Shown here one piece after another: positions 1-13,345 of a stretch of 64,000 nucleotides of DNA. The first letter of the stretch is position 1; every line of letters starts with the position of its first letter. The notes below the pieces were generated by a model. The model made no database searches and was not told the origin of the DNA. It saw only the letters and a list, made by a program, of their open reading frames with translations. A program made the translations under genes and the position numbers. Source of the DNA: Chionis minor (Eukaryota > Chordata > Aves > Charadriiformes > Chionididae); the NCBI GenBank assembly GCA_013398295.1, contig VZSF01010488.1, positions 310,001 through 374,000 on the forward strand, given 5' to 3'.

Positions 1-409
1 TTCTGGTAGCAGTGCCCTAGCTGATATTTTTCTCTTCTTTTTGCCTCTGCTTCACTCAGCCAGTGCTGTCCTCTCAGCTGTGGCAGTACAGCTTCTTGTA
101 AGGACCCACTACTTTCTTTTTCCTTTCACAAACTTGCAGAATGGAATTCAGACTCAGAATTAAACATCCATGCTCCTCTAAGTGCCTCGACAAGACTGGG
201 AACTTTGAACCAGGAACCAAAACCTCAGATCCATGGCAGGAAGTGATGAAAAGCCAGCCCTAAGAAATACTCCACTCTTTTCCTGAAAACTAGGGACAAA
301 GGCAGGCACTGCAGTCACTCATCTTTCAAAGAAGGAATCTGATTGTTTTTCCTTCAAAGATGTAGCTCCTAAAGAAAAAGGAAGTGATTGCCATTGTCTA
401 ATTTAAGAT
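1..409. other. unannotated flank
   Basis: I see no gene, RNA gene or recognisable repeat here. The composition is ordinary AT-rich avian-type intergenic DNA and no long open frame is present. Confidence 0.5.
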
Positions 410-640
410 CCTGAGAACATTAGCAAGTCAAACCAAAAGTCCATCTAGTCCTGTACCATGTATCCAACAATAGCTAAAAGTTGCTTTTTGACAAAGAGTC
501 CAAGAGTCCATGGAAAGAATGTACTGCATCTACCAGAAAATGTTCCTCATCTTCAAGCCTTTGCAGATCAAGGACTTCTTAAGCTGGATTTGTGGCTATG
601 AATTTAAAAACTTTCAACAAATATCACTTAGAAGAACTTG
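410..640 (+). repeat. old amniote interspersed repeat fragment
   Basis: The phrase around 436-450 (ccaaaagtccatctagtcc), followed by tgtaccatgtatccaacaa and later by atcaaggacttcttaagctgg near 570-590, has the same order as a very common old repeat of turtles, crocodilians and birds, in which a 'ccatctagtccagtatcctgt' block precedes a 'caaggacttcctgagcc' block. The copy is strongly diverged and has no coding capacity. I recognise the order of blocks from memory and cannot give a library name. The strand given is that of the familiar reading, not a transcription direction. Confidence 0.5.
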
Positions 641-3600
641 CCTGTTTCTCTCTGAAAATTCCAGCATCTGAAACACCCTGTGACCGGTAGTTGCACCTCT
701 TAGGTTCAGACTGTCTGAGGAACCTTCTCCTCCTGTTTATTTTGAACAAGTCACCTCCTAGCTTCATTTGATGCCATCTAAATTCCTGTCCAGAAGGCCA
801 AAACAAAATCTAGCAAGGCAACAGCATCATTTTTCATGTGGGGTTCAGGCAGAAGCCTGGTGCCTGGATGCTCAGGCCAGACAAAGCTGTAAAAGTTTAT
901 TGCTGGCACTGGAGAAGCTTTCAGGTCAAAAAAAGGAGGTGGTGTCTGAGTACCAGGTACTTCCAGAGCTAGGCAGCTCCAAAGGCAGTAGTCAAGGGGT
1001 GGAATAAAACTGGGTTTGGAATACAAAGGAAATGTATGACTTTCTCAGCTTAATTTATGGGCCAAATCCTGACCCACCACTAAAGTCAATTGTAAAAATC
1101 CTAGCGGAGCAGAAGGATGAACACGGTGTGGTGTTATGTAGCTTGTTTTCATTTTCTTGTCTAGTTAAGGCAGAATGGAAAATGTTTGGTTTGTAAAACA
1201 TCATTTCTCTTTCAATTCAGAAAACACTATACTATCCCATATAATAGTCTGTGAACTGAAGGACCAAATGAGTTACGATACGCTGTGAAAATCTTCACAT
1301 TACAATTTTACATCTTTCTGCTTTTTGCCTTAGAAGACCAGGAATTCAGCCCAAATATTTCTAATGGGGATTGGAGATGCAAGTGAATTTGTAAAGATTT
1401 GGAAAAGGATTGAAATATAACTGTATGAAATATCCTATTAACTCTTGCCCTACGTTTTACATTTTTAGAAAGAATTTAAACTAAACTCTTGAAGCCTGCT
1501 GCCTATGTTGTCATTAAAGATTTTTTACTTCAGTGGATTATGACTTTTGAAAATTCACCCCATCTCCGTTCAGCAGGGGATTAAACTTCCATGGAATAAA
1601 TTAAAGTGGGTTAAAAATGTCTAACAGAGTTTTAAGACCCCTGTATTATGCCAGTATCACAGAGCGCTGCCAACTTTGAAATGAAAGTCTAGCTAGGTAA
1701 ATAAATTTTGTCAAGGATCTATTGTTCTTGTTCCACACTCCTATAAGCCTTCTTTTATTAATATTGGCTTGCCATTTTCTGCATACATGTAGAAAGTAAT
1801 ATTAAATAAAATTAGATTTTATATGAAAGGCCACAGAGCAACATTTTAATCAAAATTTTGACTGTAGTTTGCTTTATATATAGCACACTGAAGAAAATGT
1901 CCATTTTCATATGGGTAGACGGATCTTCTGAAGCTGAAAAAGACTACAATGTGTGATATCCCAGTACTATATAATGGTTAAAGCCACTGTGCACTATTAA
2001 CATGCCCTGTTAGTATTACTCATTTTCTACATAGAGTTTCCAATCATCCACTGTTAACGTAAAAATTTAATAAAATCAAAATACTCCCACATTTCACCCA
2101 AATAGTTTCTTGCTCATGTGTCAAATACCATATTTTTCCAAAGAAAAGCATTAGAATGTTGATACAGCTGAGTGACTTTCCACACAGATATTCATGGGTG
2201 CATTCTAGAAACATGAATTTGAACAAAGATGTCTTTTGAGGAGTTTTAACTCCCATTGATGTTGGCAGAGTGTACATTTCCACACAAAGAAATTGTATAT
2301 CTGTATGACACGTCCGTGAAACACAAAAGAGGGCATGCACAAGTATAAGAAATTCCATTGCAAAAGTATAGATTCCTTTCATTAACATTGCCTGTTGTTC
2401 ACTCTGAGCTATTCATTTATTACAAACAGCTAAATGCTTCAAGAAAGGCATTTTAAATGCACAGAGGAAACCATTCCAAGGTTCAATATGAGTTTGGCAT
2501 ATCCCTGTTAACTTTTATGCCTTTATCTTCACCTTATGCCCTTGTCAGATATGTGTACTGACTTCTCAGAAGTCTTCTGTGATCACAAAGAAGGTTTTCT
2601 TCTCTTTGAATTTTAACCAGCAGCAGCAATATATTCCCTTTCTAACTGTGTTTGTTTAATAGGCATTGATCATTCATTCATTTGGTCAATGGATATCAAA
2701 GTCTATTAAAATCCATCTCTGAGGAAAGAGATATGCTTCTTTAATGCTGTTCTGGTAAGTAGGGCAAAGATTAAACAGCTGTTCTATTGCAAGGGTACAC
2801 TATTTTCTTGGTTTGGTCAAGGTCTGCTAATTCTTAGAGGGGACTGCTCAGCAGTAAGAAGCATGTGGGCACCAGCTCTGCTGGGCAAGCCAAACTACAC
2901 GCTGTTTTCCTGGCTATGACGTTCGCAAACAAAATGTTGAAGAAATACAGATTGTCCTATTGGAAACTAGGAGACACCACATGTTACACATTTACAAGAT
3001 CCAGGCAAAATTTATTCTTGATCCAAATCTGAACAGGACTCTATCATCAGTGTACATTTACTCACTTGAGATGCAGGGAGACCAAGTAGCCTCAGAAAAA
3101 GCACTACCCCCATTTGCTTACATAGCTGGTCTTTTGGTGGCTCTGGATGCAGGTATCACAAGAGACTTATTACACCATTAATTGCAATACAGTTACAGAA
3201 TACTAGAAGGGGATAGCGTACACCGATTTCTCTACCTCTTGTAAACTAGTAATGTTTATTCAGTATGGTACTTCCTTGTAGTGATTATCCCTGAACTTGC
3301 ATAGACCATTTTTTAGGTCACAGACATCGTGAGGGAACCTAGCACAGCCAAACAAAACAGAACAGAATACCCAATCGAAAATCAACATTGTCTCTGCCTG
3401 ATAGTAGTCTTGTGTTTTCTTCCTGCAATAGTATCACACCTAATTAAAAGTGAAAATTAATAGCCATCAGGATTAATAAAATTCCATATGCAAATATGGT
3501 CCAATTGCTAGTACTATCACTAAGGTCACTAATTTAAATTGAGATGAGTTAAGAGTCCTTTGGGCATTGACACATAAGTTGAAGGAGGTTATTCACTGCT

Positions 3601-5107
3601 AAATTTTTCACACTGAAATGAAAAACTTAGGAAGAAAATATGTGAACGTTGCTTCAGCGCACTGATTTCTAGGATAATGAGTAGCGCTGTGAGCTTGTCA
3701 GTGGAGGACCATGAGTCCTCTCTTGTAAGTTATAGTAGTTGTGATACATTGCTTTAAATTCCTGTTAAGATGTACTGAATCACGTTGGATACAAGATGCC
3801 CTTGTATCCAAATACCGGAGCCCTAGAGCACTGATTATACTCGTGCCAATGCAGTGCATTCTCAGTTTACCCTCTCTTCAGCTCACCTCAGAACTAGCTG
3901 CGGTGTCTTGATCTGTAACCGCATTTCTAGGCAGGGTGACTATAAGAAATGTAGTCTTTAAAGGCAAATTATAATGGAGTGCCCTACACCTATGAACTTT
4001 CTCCAAATGCTGATGGCTGAAATATTTTAAGTTGCGTAGTAACAGAATGACTGCAGAGTAATAAAGTAGTGATGGCATTATATTACTTTTCCTACATAAA
4101 GAATAAAAACATAAAATTTATTATTCTGACCTTGTATCACAAGGACTCCTCAAGTATTTAAAAAAATTCAACTGGTCTATCAAAATGGACTTAGAATAAA
4201 GGGAAGCCTGCAAAGCATGCTTTGCAGAAGTTTTTTGAAATTAAAAAAAGCAGCTCTGGAGTCCAAAAGATTAGGCTGGAATCCTTACAAGTTTGGATTT
4301 TAGTATTTACTGAACAGCATATTTTCATATTCTTAAAGTATAACAAATTCAGGTTTCAGCGAGAATCTGGCAGTATTGGTCCCAAATTTGCATGAGTCAG
4401 GAAATGCAATGGTACTGAAAATGGACAAAGAACCAGGAACTTTTCATAGCAAGTTCCAGAGAGCCTTCATCTCTTTTGACTGATACTTGGAGTCCATTAT
4501 GCTTTGACCTCAGACTGTTCTGAGCTTCACTACCTTGACTGCACTGAATTATTTAGGCAATTCTATCTGCAGTTCATTCGTACATCCTCCTGCATGAACA
4601 GGATTTCAATGGAGTGATTCAGACAAGAATTAAGTTCTTCGCTTTTCAGAGAATAAACATTTCTTCAAAGGCAGGTCAAGATCACAGTATATTAATATAT
4701 TCCTATGTCTGCCCAAAAAAGCAAATAACTTTTTTCCATTGTCTCATCCTCTATATCTGTGTGGCTGAGCAGCAGCACAAAACAATTTAACCTTAGCAAG
4801 CAAATTTCATTTGTTATCTGCCAAATGCTGATACAAAAGATAACTATGAAAAAGCAATAAAATCCTCATTCTAAGGCAATAGGTAACATGCCTTTGCTAT
4901 AATATACTTGCTAAATAACATCCAATGAACTCATAAAAGCATTTAATTTAAATATAAATGCTTAGCAGTTCCATTTTTCAGGGAGTAAATGACACTTTTA
5001 CTTGTGTTTCTTTGAAATGCATTTGCAGAATAGACAACCTTTCAAAACCCACAGTTAGCATTATTTATTATCACTATTACTGCAACGATCACAGACCACC
5101 CTGTGGT
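641..5107. other. gene-free stretch with two tiny repeat remnants
   Basis: No supported gene. All open frames are short and lack homology that I recognise. Two short pieces, 1058-1112 (gggccaaatcctgacc...) and 2236-2270 (ggagttttaactcccattga), resemble remnants of an old amniote repeat built around 'cccattgacttcaatggg'. Otherwise this is plain AT-rich DNA. Confidence 0.45.
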
Positions 5108-5118
5108 CAGGGTTAGGG
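5108..5118. repeat. short TTAGGG-type motif
   Basis: The sequence agggttaggg at about 5109-5118 contains one complete TTAGGG unit plus a partial one. It would be trivial alone. It is listed because a larger block in the complementary (CCCTAA) orientation lies about 700 bp downstream. Confidence 0.35.
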
Positions 5119-5828
5119 TGCACTGGGAACTAAAAGTACATACTGGCTGCCCTAGAGAGCTTTCTCATTGAAAATCAGATTTGGCAAAGGCAAAGCTAAA
5201 AGAAGAAATATTGGTGATGTCCTAAGTCAGTTGCAGAGCTAAGAGTACAAATCTCTGGACTTGCCTTTCTAATTTTATATCCAGGATGTCCCAAAAAAGG
5301 TTGATTCACATAACTGGTTGAGATACAAAATGCCATTTGCTGTTTTAAAAAGGATGCACCTGCAAAGAAATAAAGTCAGCTCAGAAGTGAGTTGTGTTAT
5401 TGAACTCACTAAGTCCATCAAGAAGCCTAAAAGCCACTTGCAGACCATTAAGAGGTCCCAGTATTCTCCATGAGCAGGGACACCTGCCCTCAGTAGTGAA
5501 AAATGACTTGTTTTTCTGATAAAAACATAGTGAAAGTGATTATACAAATATAGTCTGTCTTCCAAAATGTGAATCCCTAAATCCATCTCATGGAGTTTGT
5601 TGCTAGGATATGGAAAAGTTTTCAGCTAGTGGGATCCAGTAATATCTTGGATGAATTAATAGAATAGATTTTCTGGTAATTTCAGAACAGTTCTTCCATG
5701 AAGAACAGCACATACACAAATTTGGTCTAAAAGACATCATGTTTTTGAGAAAGACATTCTATCACTCACCAGATGCAGGATAGTACAAGAACATCAAGCT
5801 TCGGAATTTAGTTTTTCTATACCATGGT

Positions 5829-5928
5829 AGTAACCCTAACCAAATGCCTGAAGCCTAAACCCCAAAACCCTAACTCCTCATTCTAAGCACCTAACGTTCA
5901 ACCTCTCACCTAACCCTAACTCTAACCT
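5829..5928. repeat. degenerate interstitial telomere-like repeat
   Basis: This stretch of about 100 bp is dominated by CCTAA-type units: taaccctaacc at 5831-5841, cctaaaccccaaaaccctaa at 5854-5873, cacctaac near 5888-5895, and cctaaccctaactctaacc at 5908-5926. These are imperfect (CCCTAA)n repeats, the C-rich strand of the vertebrate telomere sequence. Units are separated by unrelated bases, so the block is old or arose as scattered insertions. Interstitial telomeric sequences are known in birds. Chance enrichment in a C-poor region cannot be excluded but seems unlikely with this many units. Confidence 0.6.
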
Positions 5929-8900
5929 GTTTGGTGTCCAAGAAGTAGAACAGCAGGGGTTGTATGCATAATGCATATAATTTAACTATGATATACTTTC
6001 TCTAAAATTACTCATGCATTTTCAAGTATGATCCTGCACTTTGAGTAATGCAGAATCAGATCCTTTACCAGCTTCATTGACGACCACTTAACAAATTTTT
6101 CAGCAGATCCATGTCGGATTAATCCAGCTGAGGAAAAACCACACTTATTTAAAATTATCAAAAAACCTGTCAGTTTTAAATTGCAGGTTCTTCTGCATTC
6201 AGAGCACTTAAAATAATCTTCAACTATATTTGTGGTCAAAAATAGGATTAGCTATTACACAGAATGAAAGATTTCCAAACATATCAACAGGACACAAAAA
6301 GTTCAGGCAGAGAGACTGCAATTTTCCAGCTTGTCCTTCTGTCTGAAAATGGCAGTACTTTTTGTGGGAATGGCAGTAAGGGCTGCATGGCAGTCTCTGT
6401 GCCTGTTCAATTACTGCCCATTCTAAATCAGATTGCCAGCAAAGGATCATTAGGATTTTGGTGTCTATGATGTAAAATATCTACTAGGAATTGGATTTTG
6501 ATCATCACTTCATTTTACATCTGTTTCCCACTAACCGATGGAACAAAGAGTGTTAATGACTCTTGACCTTTGCTGGATTTGAACTAGTAACTTAATTGCT
6601 CGTCCCTACTGAGGGACTCTGAAGTACACTATAGAGCCCCTGAGGCATGCAGCTTGACCCCCTCTGTTCAACATTGGTTTTAACCAACAACATCATCAAG
6701 AATATGCTCAAACTTGACAATGTTAATTACAGCTCTGGCCATAGTTTTGAGATAAAGTAGAGATAAAACTGTCTACCTAGAAGCACTAAAAATATCTGCC
6801 AAGCTCTAGGTGATTCTATGTGAATCAAAAAGTATTTCCAGCCAAGACCTTGCAGCCAAGAAGATCTTGCAGACTCACACTACTGCATTGTCAGTTTGCT
6901 CCTAAGATATGCCCAATTCCTGGCAATTACAATTCTTAAGGGGCTGGGTGAAAATCTGTTAGTTTTGGCTTGCTTCAAAATCTTCCCGCAGATGCTAATA
7001 TAATTCCAAACCAGCTGAGATTCACTTTGTGTTGAATTCCATTGTAAACAGGATCATACAGCAAAGAGATGAACAAAACGTCTTCCCCTCCTCAAATTTC
7101 AAGCTACAGCATGAAGAGCATTTTCTTTGAGGTTTTTTTCTGAATGTGATTAGCTTATTCTAAGTGCCTTATCTCCACATCTAATCTTTTTCCTTGGCTA
7201 TTTTCAAATTTACATTCAATTATATTTCAGACTAACACTAACTAACTGAGAGAGAAGAAACATAGAGGCAATATGGTCTACCATGCACTCAGGTCTTACT
7301 GCAAAGCTTAAAACTGGAACAACATGGGGTTCTACCTGCACGATGTCTGCCAGATTAAAATGTCATTAAACTGATATTAATTTTCCTGTAAAAGCCAGTG
7401 GGTAGTATTGTTGCAGTGTGTCGCATAAGTTCATGCTCATAGGTGTCTTTGTCAATATATATTGCTTTTTTACAAGATTTAAGATCATATTTGTAACTAA
7501 GCTTAGAACCACATTTCTGCTTTAAACTTGCCTGTTGAAGACTTCTCTATATGGGTTACATTTGTTCTTCTGTGATATTTAGAGCACGTCACCATTGCAA
7601 ACTGGAATGCAGAGTCTACTGCCATGAGATTGTTCTGATTAACATCTCAGACAGAAATACTAGCAAGGTCCCTCAAAGCAGACAAACTGTGCGGACATGA
7701 GGCTGTGCAGAAATTAATTAGACCCATCTATTAGCAGAACTTATTAACTTGGGCCTTGTGCTGAGCTGAGGCAGCTCTATGCTTTCTGGTTCAGAATATA
7801 GTTTGTGCAGTTCTGGCTCAGAGTTCTGCACTGTATTTTTTGCACGGTATTGGCATAGCTCTAAATTTCTTCATTTTTATCCACTGAAAAATGTAAATCT
7901 CCCAAAGTAAATACAAATCACAGTAGTTGTATGTGTTCACTGGAGCGTGTAATTTCCTGTATGAATTGAGTTCAGGCTTCATGAATGCAGTTGCACAATG
8001 ACTTTGGCGGGCACTAGGTCATTCACACAAAGGGAGACATCAGAAGTTACCTTCCAGTCTCATGGGCTACTGGCCACTCAGGTTGCGCCTCAAGGGATGA
8101 AAAGACAGCACTGGTTTTCAAGCATACAAATAAAAACAATTCACAGTGTCAGTTGACTGCGCTTTAGTGGAGTTACTCCAGAACTACACTGGCATGATGG
8201 AGTTCTAGTCTGCTCCACACGGTTATTGAACAGGCTAGTGAATATCAACTTACTGAAACGAGTAATTAATGTTTGTGAGGACAGAGAACACTTTTGCTTT
8301 CCTGCTGTCTTGGTCATACTGGGGCAGACCTACATAGGCAACAACAATTAATTTTTAAATTAATATTTTGGGCAATTCAAGTCAAGAAAGGAAAAAACTC
8401 CCTTGCAACTCTTGCCCTAAGATCTCAGCAAGACAGAGACATGAGTTCCCACAGAAAGCTGACCGAGAAAGTATGTTTTGTGCTGTGTTCGAAATATTTC
8501 CATGACTAGGAATTTTCAAACTTTCATTTAATCTATTACACACCAATCTCTCTTAAGCACTTCAAAGAACCAGCAAAACACAGCAAGAGTCACAAAAAGA
8601 CTTAGGACTTTTGAACCGTTCCCAGCCCCCCTCCTGTTGCTGCATCTCCTCCAGGAAGGCAGCTTGCCAGCTTCCACAAACAAATCCCCTGCACGAGGGA
8701 ACTGAGGTATTGGACCGACTCAGTCAACAGGAACTTGCGGCCAGTATGCCAGACCACCTGTTCTAGTGGGGATCGAGGCACGGAGAGGGTTTGAATTCAA
8801 TTTCCTTAGCAATTCTCTTTACACAGCTTCCCAGCATTTATCAAATCTCTGCCACCTGGAGAAACTCCCTTTGTGTCTAGTAGAGAGAGAGAACAATGGA

Positions 8901-9018
8901 GCAGAATGCAGGTTTCCCATCCCGCATTGACACTGGAAACCTCTAAGTATCAGCTACAAATTTTGTAATGGAAATACACAGTTTTCCTGGGAAGAAGATG
9001 AAGAAACTTCTGGCAGAT

Positions 9019-9040
9019 TAAATAAAATAAATAAATAAAT
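9019..9040. repeat. (TAAA)n microsatellite
   Basis: Five or so TAAA units with one slip, directly readable. It has no other feature. Confidence 0.8.
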
Positions 9041-9305
9041 GGTCATTCATTGCTGTGAAAATTTACTTAAACTTCAGGGGACTGAAACAGCTATAGTTAC
9101 TCCAGAGGGAAGTTTCTATCCATTGTTTTCTCATACTATTTACCACACTAATGCCCAGGTGTTTGCAGGAACTTTAAACCATTCACCAGCAAACCCTCTT
9201 CTTCTTAGTTATTAACATAGTCAAATGATAATGATCTCAGCAACATATCCATAGGAAATTATACAGGCAAACATGTATGAAAACTACTTTTTTCCTTTAC
9301 TTCAC

Positions 9306-9360
9306 AAGGAAGGAAAAGGAAAAAAAGGAATGCATAAAAAAGGAAGGATAGGAAAAAAAA
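9306..9360. repeat. purine-rich tract
   Basis: A run of A and G with repeated ggaaaa and ggaagga units, broken only by the short interruptions tgcat and t. It is low-complexity sequence with no coding meaning. Confidence 0.7.
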
Positions 9361-9483
9361 TATTTCTTTCCATATTTGGGGGAAATATTTAAATGATTAA
9401 TTGCTAGTTCATTTATAAAATGTAACATGAAAAATACTTATTGATGTGAATTTTGTTATTCTGTGGGAACACAACATAAAAAT

Positions 9484-9640
9484 AATCATAGAATCATAGA
9501 ATCATAGAATGGTTTAGGTTGGAAGGGACCTTGCAGATCATTGAGTTCCAACCCCCCTGCCATAGGCAGGGACACCTCCCACTAGACCAGGTTGCTCAAG
9601 GCCACATCCAGCCTGGCCTTAAACACCTCCAGGGATGGTA
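9484..9640 (-). mobile_element. CR1 LINE, 3'-end fragment
   Basis: Read on the minus strand this is the classic 3' terminus of an avian CR1 retrotransposon. It contains the last codons and 3' untranslated region, then gttggaactcaatgatctgc and aaggtcccttccaacc, and ends in three or four copies of the octamer TATGATTC (plus strand gaatcata, 9484-9509). The copy is only about 157 bp, so it is severely 5'-truncated, as is normal for LINEs. The terminal octamer differs from that of the copy at 20766-21381, so the two belong to different CR1 subfamilies. It is a dead insertion and moderately young, because the end is well preserved. Confidence 0.93.
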
Positions 9641-12600
9641 TCCTGTTCAAATACAGCACTTTTCCTTAAAGATGCCAAAGAACTTGCAACAGAATCAAGT
9701 CTTTCTACTACATGAGAATTATTATAATCATTAAAAATTATAAATGGCAAAACCAAAGTACTGGAAGTTACACAACTTCCTCATGAGAACCCACAATTGC
9801 TCTGAATGCTACTTTGACTGCAAAATTGTAACATCACCAAAAATCAATCCAAGAAGAATCAAGGACAGTTACATTGCATTTTTGGTAAGGGTGTTAATGC
9901 AAATGTGGTCCTAGCAGAAAAGGAAAGGCAAAAGAATCCGTTTCAGTGTAATCAATTTTACGCTAATAAATCTTTGATCAGAAATTCAGGAAATATTTGC
10001 AAGATTAAAAATAGAAAGTACAAATAACTAATAGCATATTTTGAAAGGAAATGTGTATATTGAAATCCAAATAATGCAATTTTTTCTTGCCCAATAAACT
10101 ACCTGCATTGAGCATAATGAAAAATGAGACAAGACAGACAAGAATACAAAGCTTCCCAGTGCTGGTCCATCATTGGCAAAGTTGCAGAGAGAAATGAAGG
10201 TTTATAGTTGGTGTGGACCCGTGTGACACTTTCTGGAGAAGCAAGCTTTTTATTCAGAAAAGGAACAGATGTTTTGGCAGATAGCATAGAAAGAATCCTG
10301 TCAGAGACTATAAACTAGGCTTGAAGGGAAGAAAAAAAGAGTGTGGAAAAAATGTGAAGTATAAAACAAAAGAACCAAAATGACATGGATAAAATAGAAA
10401 TGCAGAAAAAAGACAAGGGCTTTGTTAAAATTGAAAAGAGAAAGTAAATGTGCTAAACTCCTTGTAACTTTGGAAGAAGTTTTAAGGCAAAAAAAATGAA
10501 ACTTATCTCTCTTCCACTGACACAGCTCATTGCAGCATGAGGCTGGGAGATTAATTTTATAACTGCAGACAGAAATCAAATAAAAGGAAGAGTCAATGCC
10601 CTTTTTAAGCACCAGTAGAGAAAGATCACAAGTACACAGCCAATATTAAAATGCAGCCAAGGTTTATAGCCAACATTTAAGTAGATTTGTACTGGAAGAA
10701 CAAAAAATAACCAACTGTGTAAATGGAGATGGGCATACCACCATCACCTGCCCCTGCTCCCAAAACTTTTCCTGTTCCACTTGTTTGCAATAAAGCAGCT
10801 CCTTCTGAACCAAATAATGTGTTTAAGAAGATTTTAAATTAAAACTAACCAAGTCAATTTCTGTGAATACCCTCTAGTCTTGATAAAGAAGAGCTTTGCC
10901 AAGAAATTCTCAACCTACTCCATTCTGATCTACTGCTGATGGACAAAAACATTTTAAAACATCCTCTTTAACCTCCAAGAACAGCCTTTTCTGAAAATTG
11001 TGAAGGAAGGTGGTATCAGGGTAGCAAAGCCAGTTAGTGAGCCCTCAGTCCTGCCATCTGCTAAGAGTGAACTGAAGATACTATGGCACATCTTGGTACA
11101 AATATCTAACTTGCAATGCAGTGTGGCCATATGCAAGGTGTGCTCCCAGCTGTGTTATCTACTGTGCTCACACTGATACTTAAACAAGTAGTCATAAAGA
11201 ATTCAGATACTGTATGTCAGCTGCTCTCCAGTAACAGCCCACACGTGTGTCTTTAGCATGTAGTAAAATCAGGTAGGTCAAGGTCACTTCTGCATAAAGA
11301 AAAACAAAAAGTTATCACAGGGAAAAAGCAAGAAGATAGATTTTTCTTACAGAATATCCAAGATCCCACATTACCTCCCACTGCAATAAGATTCCTACAT
11401 CCTAAAATCACACTAGCTGGCCAGCAGAAATGCATTTTAAGGTACAGTTCTTGAAGAGATATGAAAATCAAAGACTAAATTTAGTGTTTAAATGTTTTCG
11501 TGAATAGCTGTTTCTATGAGGAGAGACCCATACGGTAACACTGACCAGAGGAAGAATTAGGAATGTAACATCACAATGACAGTGTGATGGTAACTTTTTT
11601 CTTTTGGATGGTAACCCCTATAATAAGCCATGAAAGAGGTGCCATTTCTTGCACAGCAAGAAATAGAATATCTCAGTAAAAATAAGAAACTATGAGAACA
11701 TTTACAGTCAGAGGAATGTACAAGGAAGAGCGTCAAGGAAATGAATACAAAGTCCCAGTAAAGCCAGCAGGAAGACATAAGATGGTTCACCGGGATAGAA
11801 AATTGACCATACAAGCACTTTTTTGCATTCTGTATGTATTTCCATCAGTGGCTTCCATTTAAAATGTTCTCAGTCTTCATTAAAAACCAGATTTTCCTGT
11901 CTGATGGACATGAAAGCTCAAATTCACGTCTGCAAATTAACTATGTTCTTTCTGCTTCATACATCAACTGTTATGTGCAACGTTATTGCTGGAATTGTAT
12001 CTTAGCTTACAATTTGATGATTATGGCACATCAGGGAGAAGAAAAAGCACCTTTCTCTGCCACAGCTACATTTTTATTGACTCCACAGTACTGAATGGGG
12101 AAATGCCTTTTTGTCAGCAAACTAAGCAGGTCTGACTTGGAGGATTTAAAGCGTGCAGATCTGGCATCAGTGATCAGTTAATGTTTGCAATGACAATGGG
12201 GTGGCAAAAAGTACCTGCTTACTCTAGGAAGCTACTGCAACTATGTAGTAGCAGAAGCAGAAATGTTTACATCAGAAATATTAAGGGATGGCAAGGTAGC
12301 AGACTTTTACCAGCTTTTTCTCTGGGAAGAATGTGCTTCATGAATGGGGAGACTTTTTGCACTCTCACCACCAACCCACCACAGCATTTCCAGCCTGTTA
12401 TTCATCACTAAGAAACAATATGAAGTAATGTCTCCTGTGATTCCCACTGGCTCTGTAGCTTTCAGGTTTTGTGATATATGATCAGTTGTCCCTGGGAAAG
12501 TCTATAGCCTCCCGGTTTAGTCCTTCAAATTCCAGAACCATGAAACAGAAAATGAAGAAAGATCTTTCAGCTTGCTCTCTCACAAATTCTCTGAGGCATC

Positions 12601-13259
12601 TAGCAAGGTCTTCTCTCCTCCTCCCCCAGACTCCTCAAAGTCTTCTTTGACTCTGAAAACTGGGTTTATGTCTTCTGAGAAACAAATTCTTCACTGGTGA
12701 AGTCTGATTAAAAGTAAATCTCCCTTGTTCTGTAAAGAGGAAACAATTGAAATCATTTCTTACTGAATGGAAAAGCCACAAGTCCTAAATGCCAGAGGAC
12801 AGATGGATTGATCAAAAAGACAACAAAGTCTTTCCATTAACTTCAATAGAGTTTGGTCTCAAGTCATTTATCAGAGCTGTGAAGAACCGTGGGTCTTGTA
12901 GAGAGGTTTTGAACTAGAAAAACAGAGACAAGAAGTACAATCTTGACATTTCCACTGAACAAGAGAAACTCAGGGGATGTAATCACAGACATACCACAGT
13001 TGCTAGATTATAATAACCAGTTTTGCATTTAAATAGAGCAAGTCGATGACAAATTAAGTATGGAACAAATGGCTTTTTGTCCATCACCAAGTTTTTTGAC
13101 TGATTGTTGTCCTGAGTGGTGGCAAACATATATATTTATTTTCATTTTTAAAATAAACGCTGTGACTACAATAAACAAAACTCAATATGTTCTCCTTTGC
13201 AGAATTATTAGGCCATGTATTTTTATATGGACATTCTCTCTGTATCAAGATATTTAAAT

Positions 13260-13345
13260 AGAGATTTAAAAGATTTTAAAAAATTTAAATTTTTTTAAAA
13301 TTTTTTTTAAATAAAAAATTTTTAGAGATTCAAAAGATTTAAAAT
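13260..13345. repeat. AT-rich block with direct and inverted repeats
   Basis: Almost pure A/T over about 70 bp. It contains the perfect palindrome aaaaaatttaaatttttt near 13279-13297 and is flanked by a direct repeat: agagatttaaaagatttt from 13260 and agagattcaaaagattt from 13324, an offset of 64 bp. The arrangement suggests a local duplication whose middle has become low-complexity. No gene overlaps it. Confidence 0.7.

Larger units (their letters stand above)
5929..9483. other. gene-free stretch
   Basis: No supported gene. A piece at 8159-8205 (tttagtggagttactccaga) resembles an old amniote repeat fragment. A (TAAA)n run lies at 9019-9040 and a purine-rich tract at 9306-9360. The remaining open frames are short and unremarkable. 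Confidence 0.45.

Noticed and set aside
3666..3717. Plus-strand 52-bp block between a tttctag acceptor and a gtaagttat donor
   Set aside because: Too short to distinguish from chance. No neighbouring exon fits its phase.
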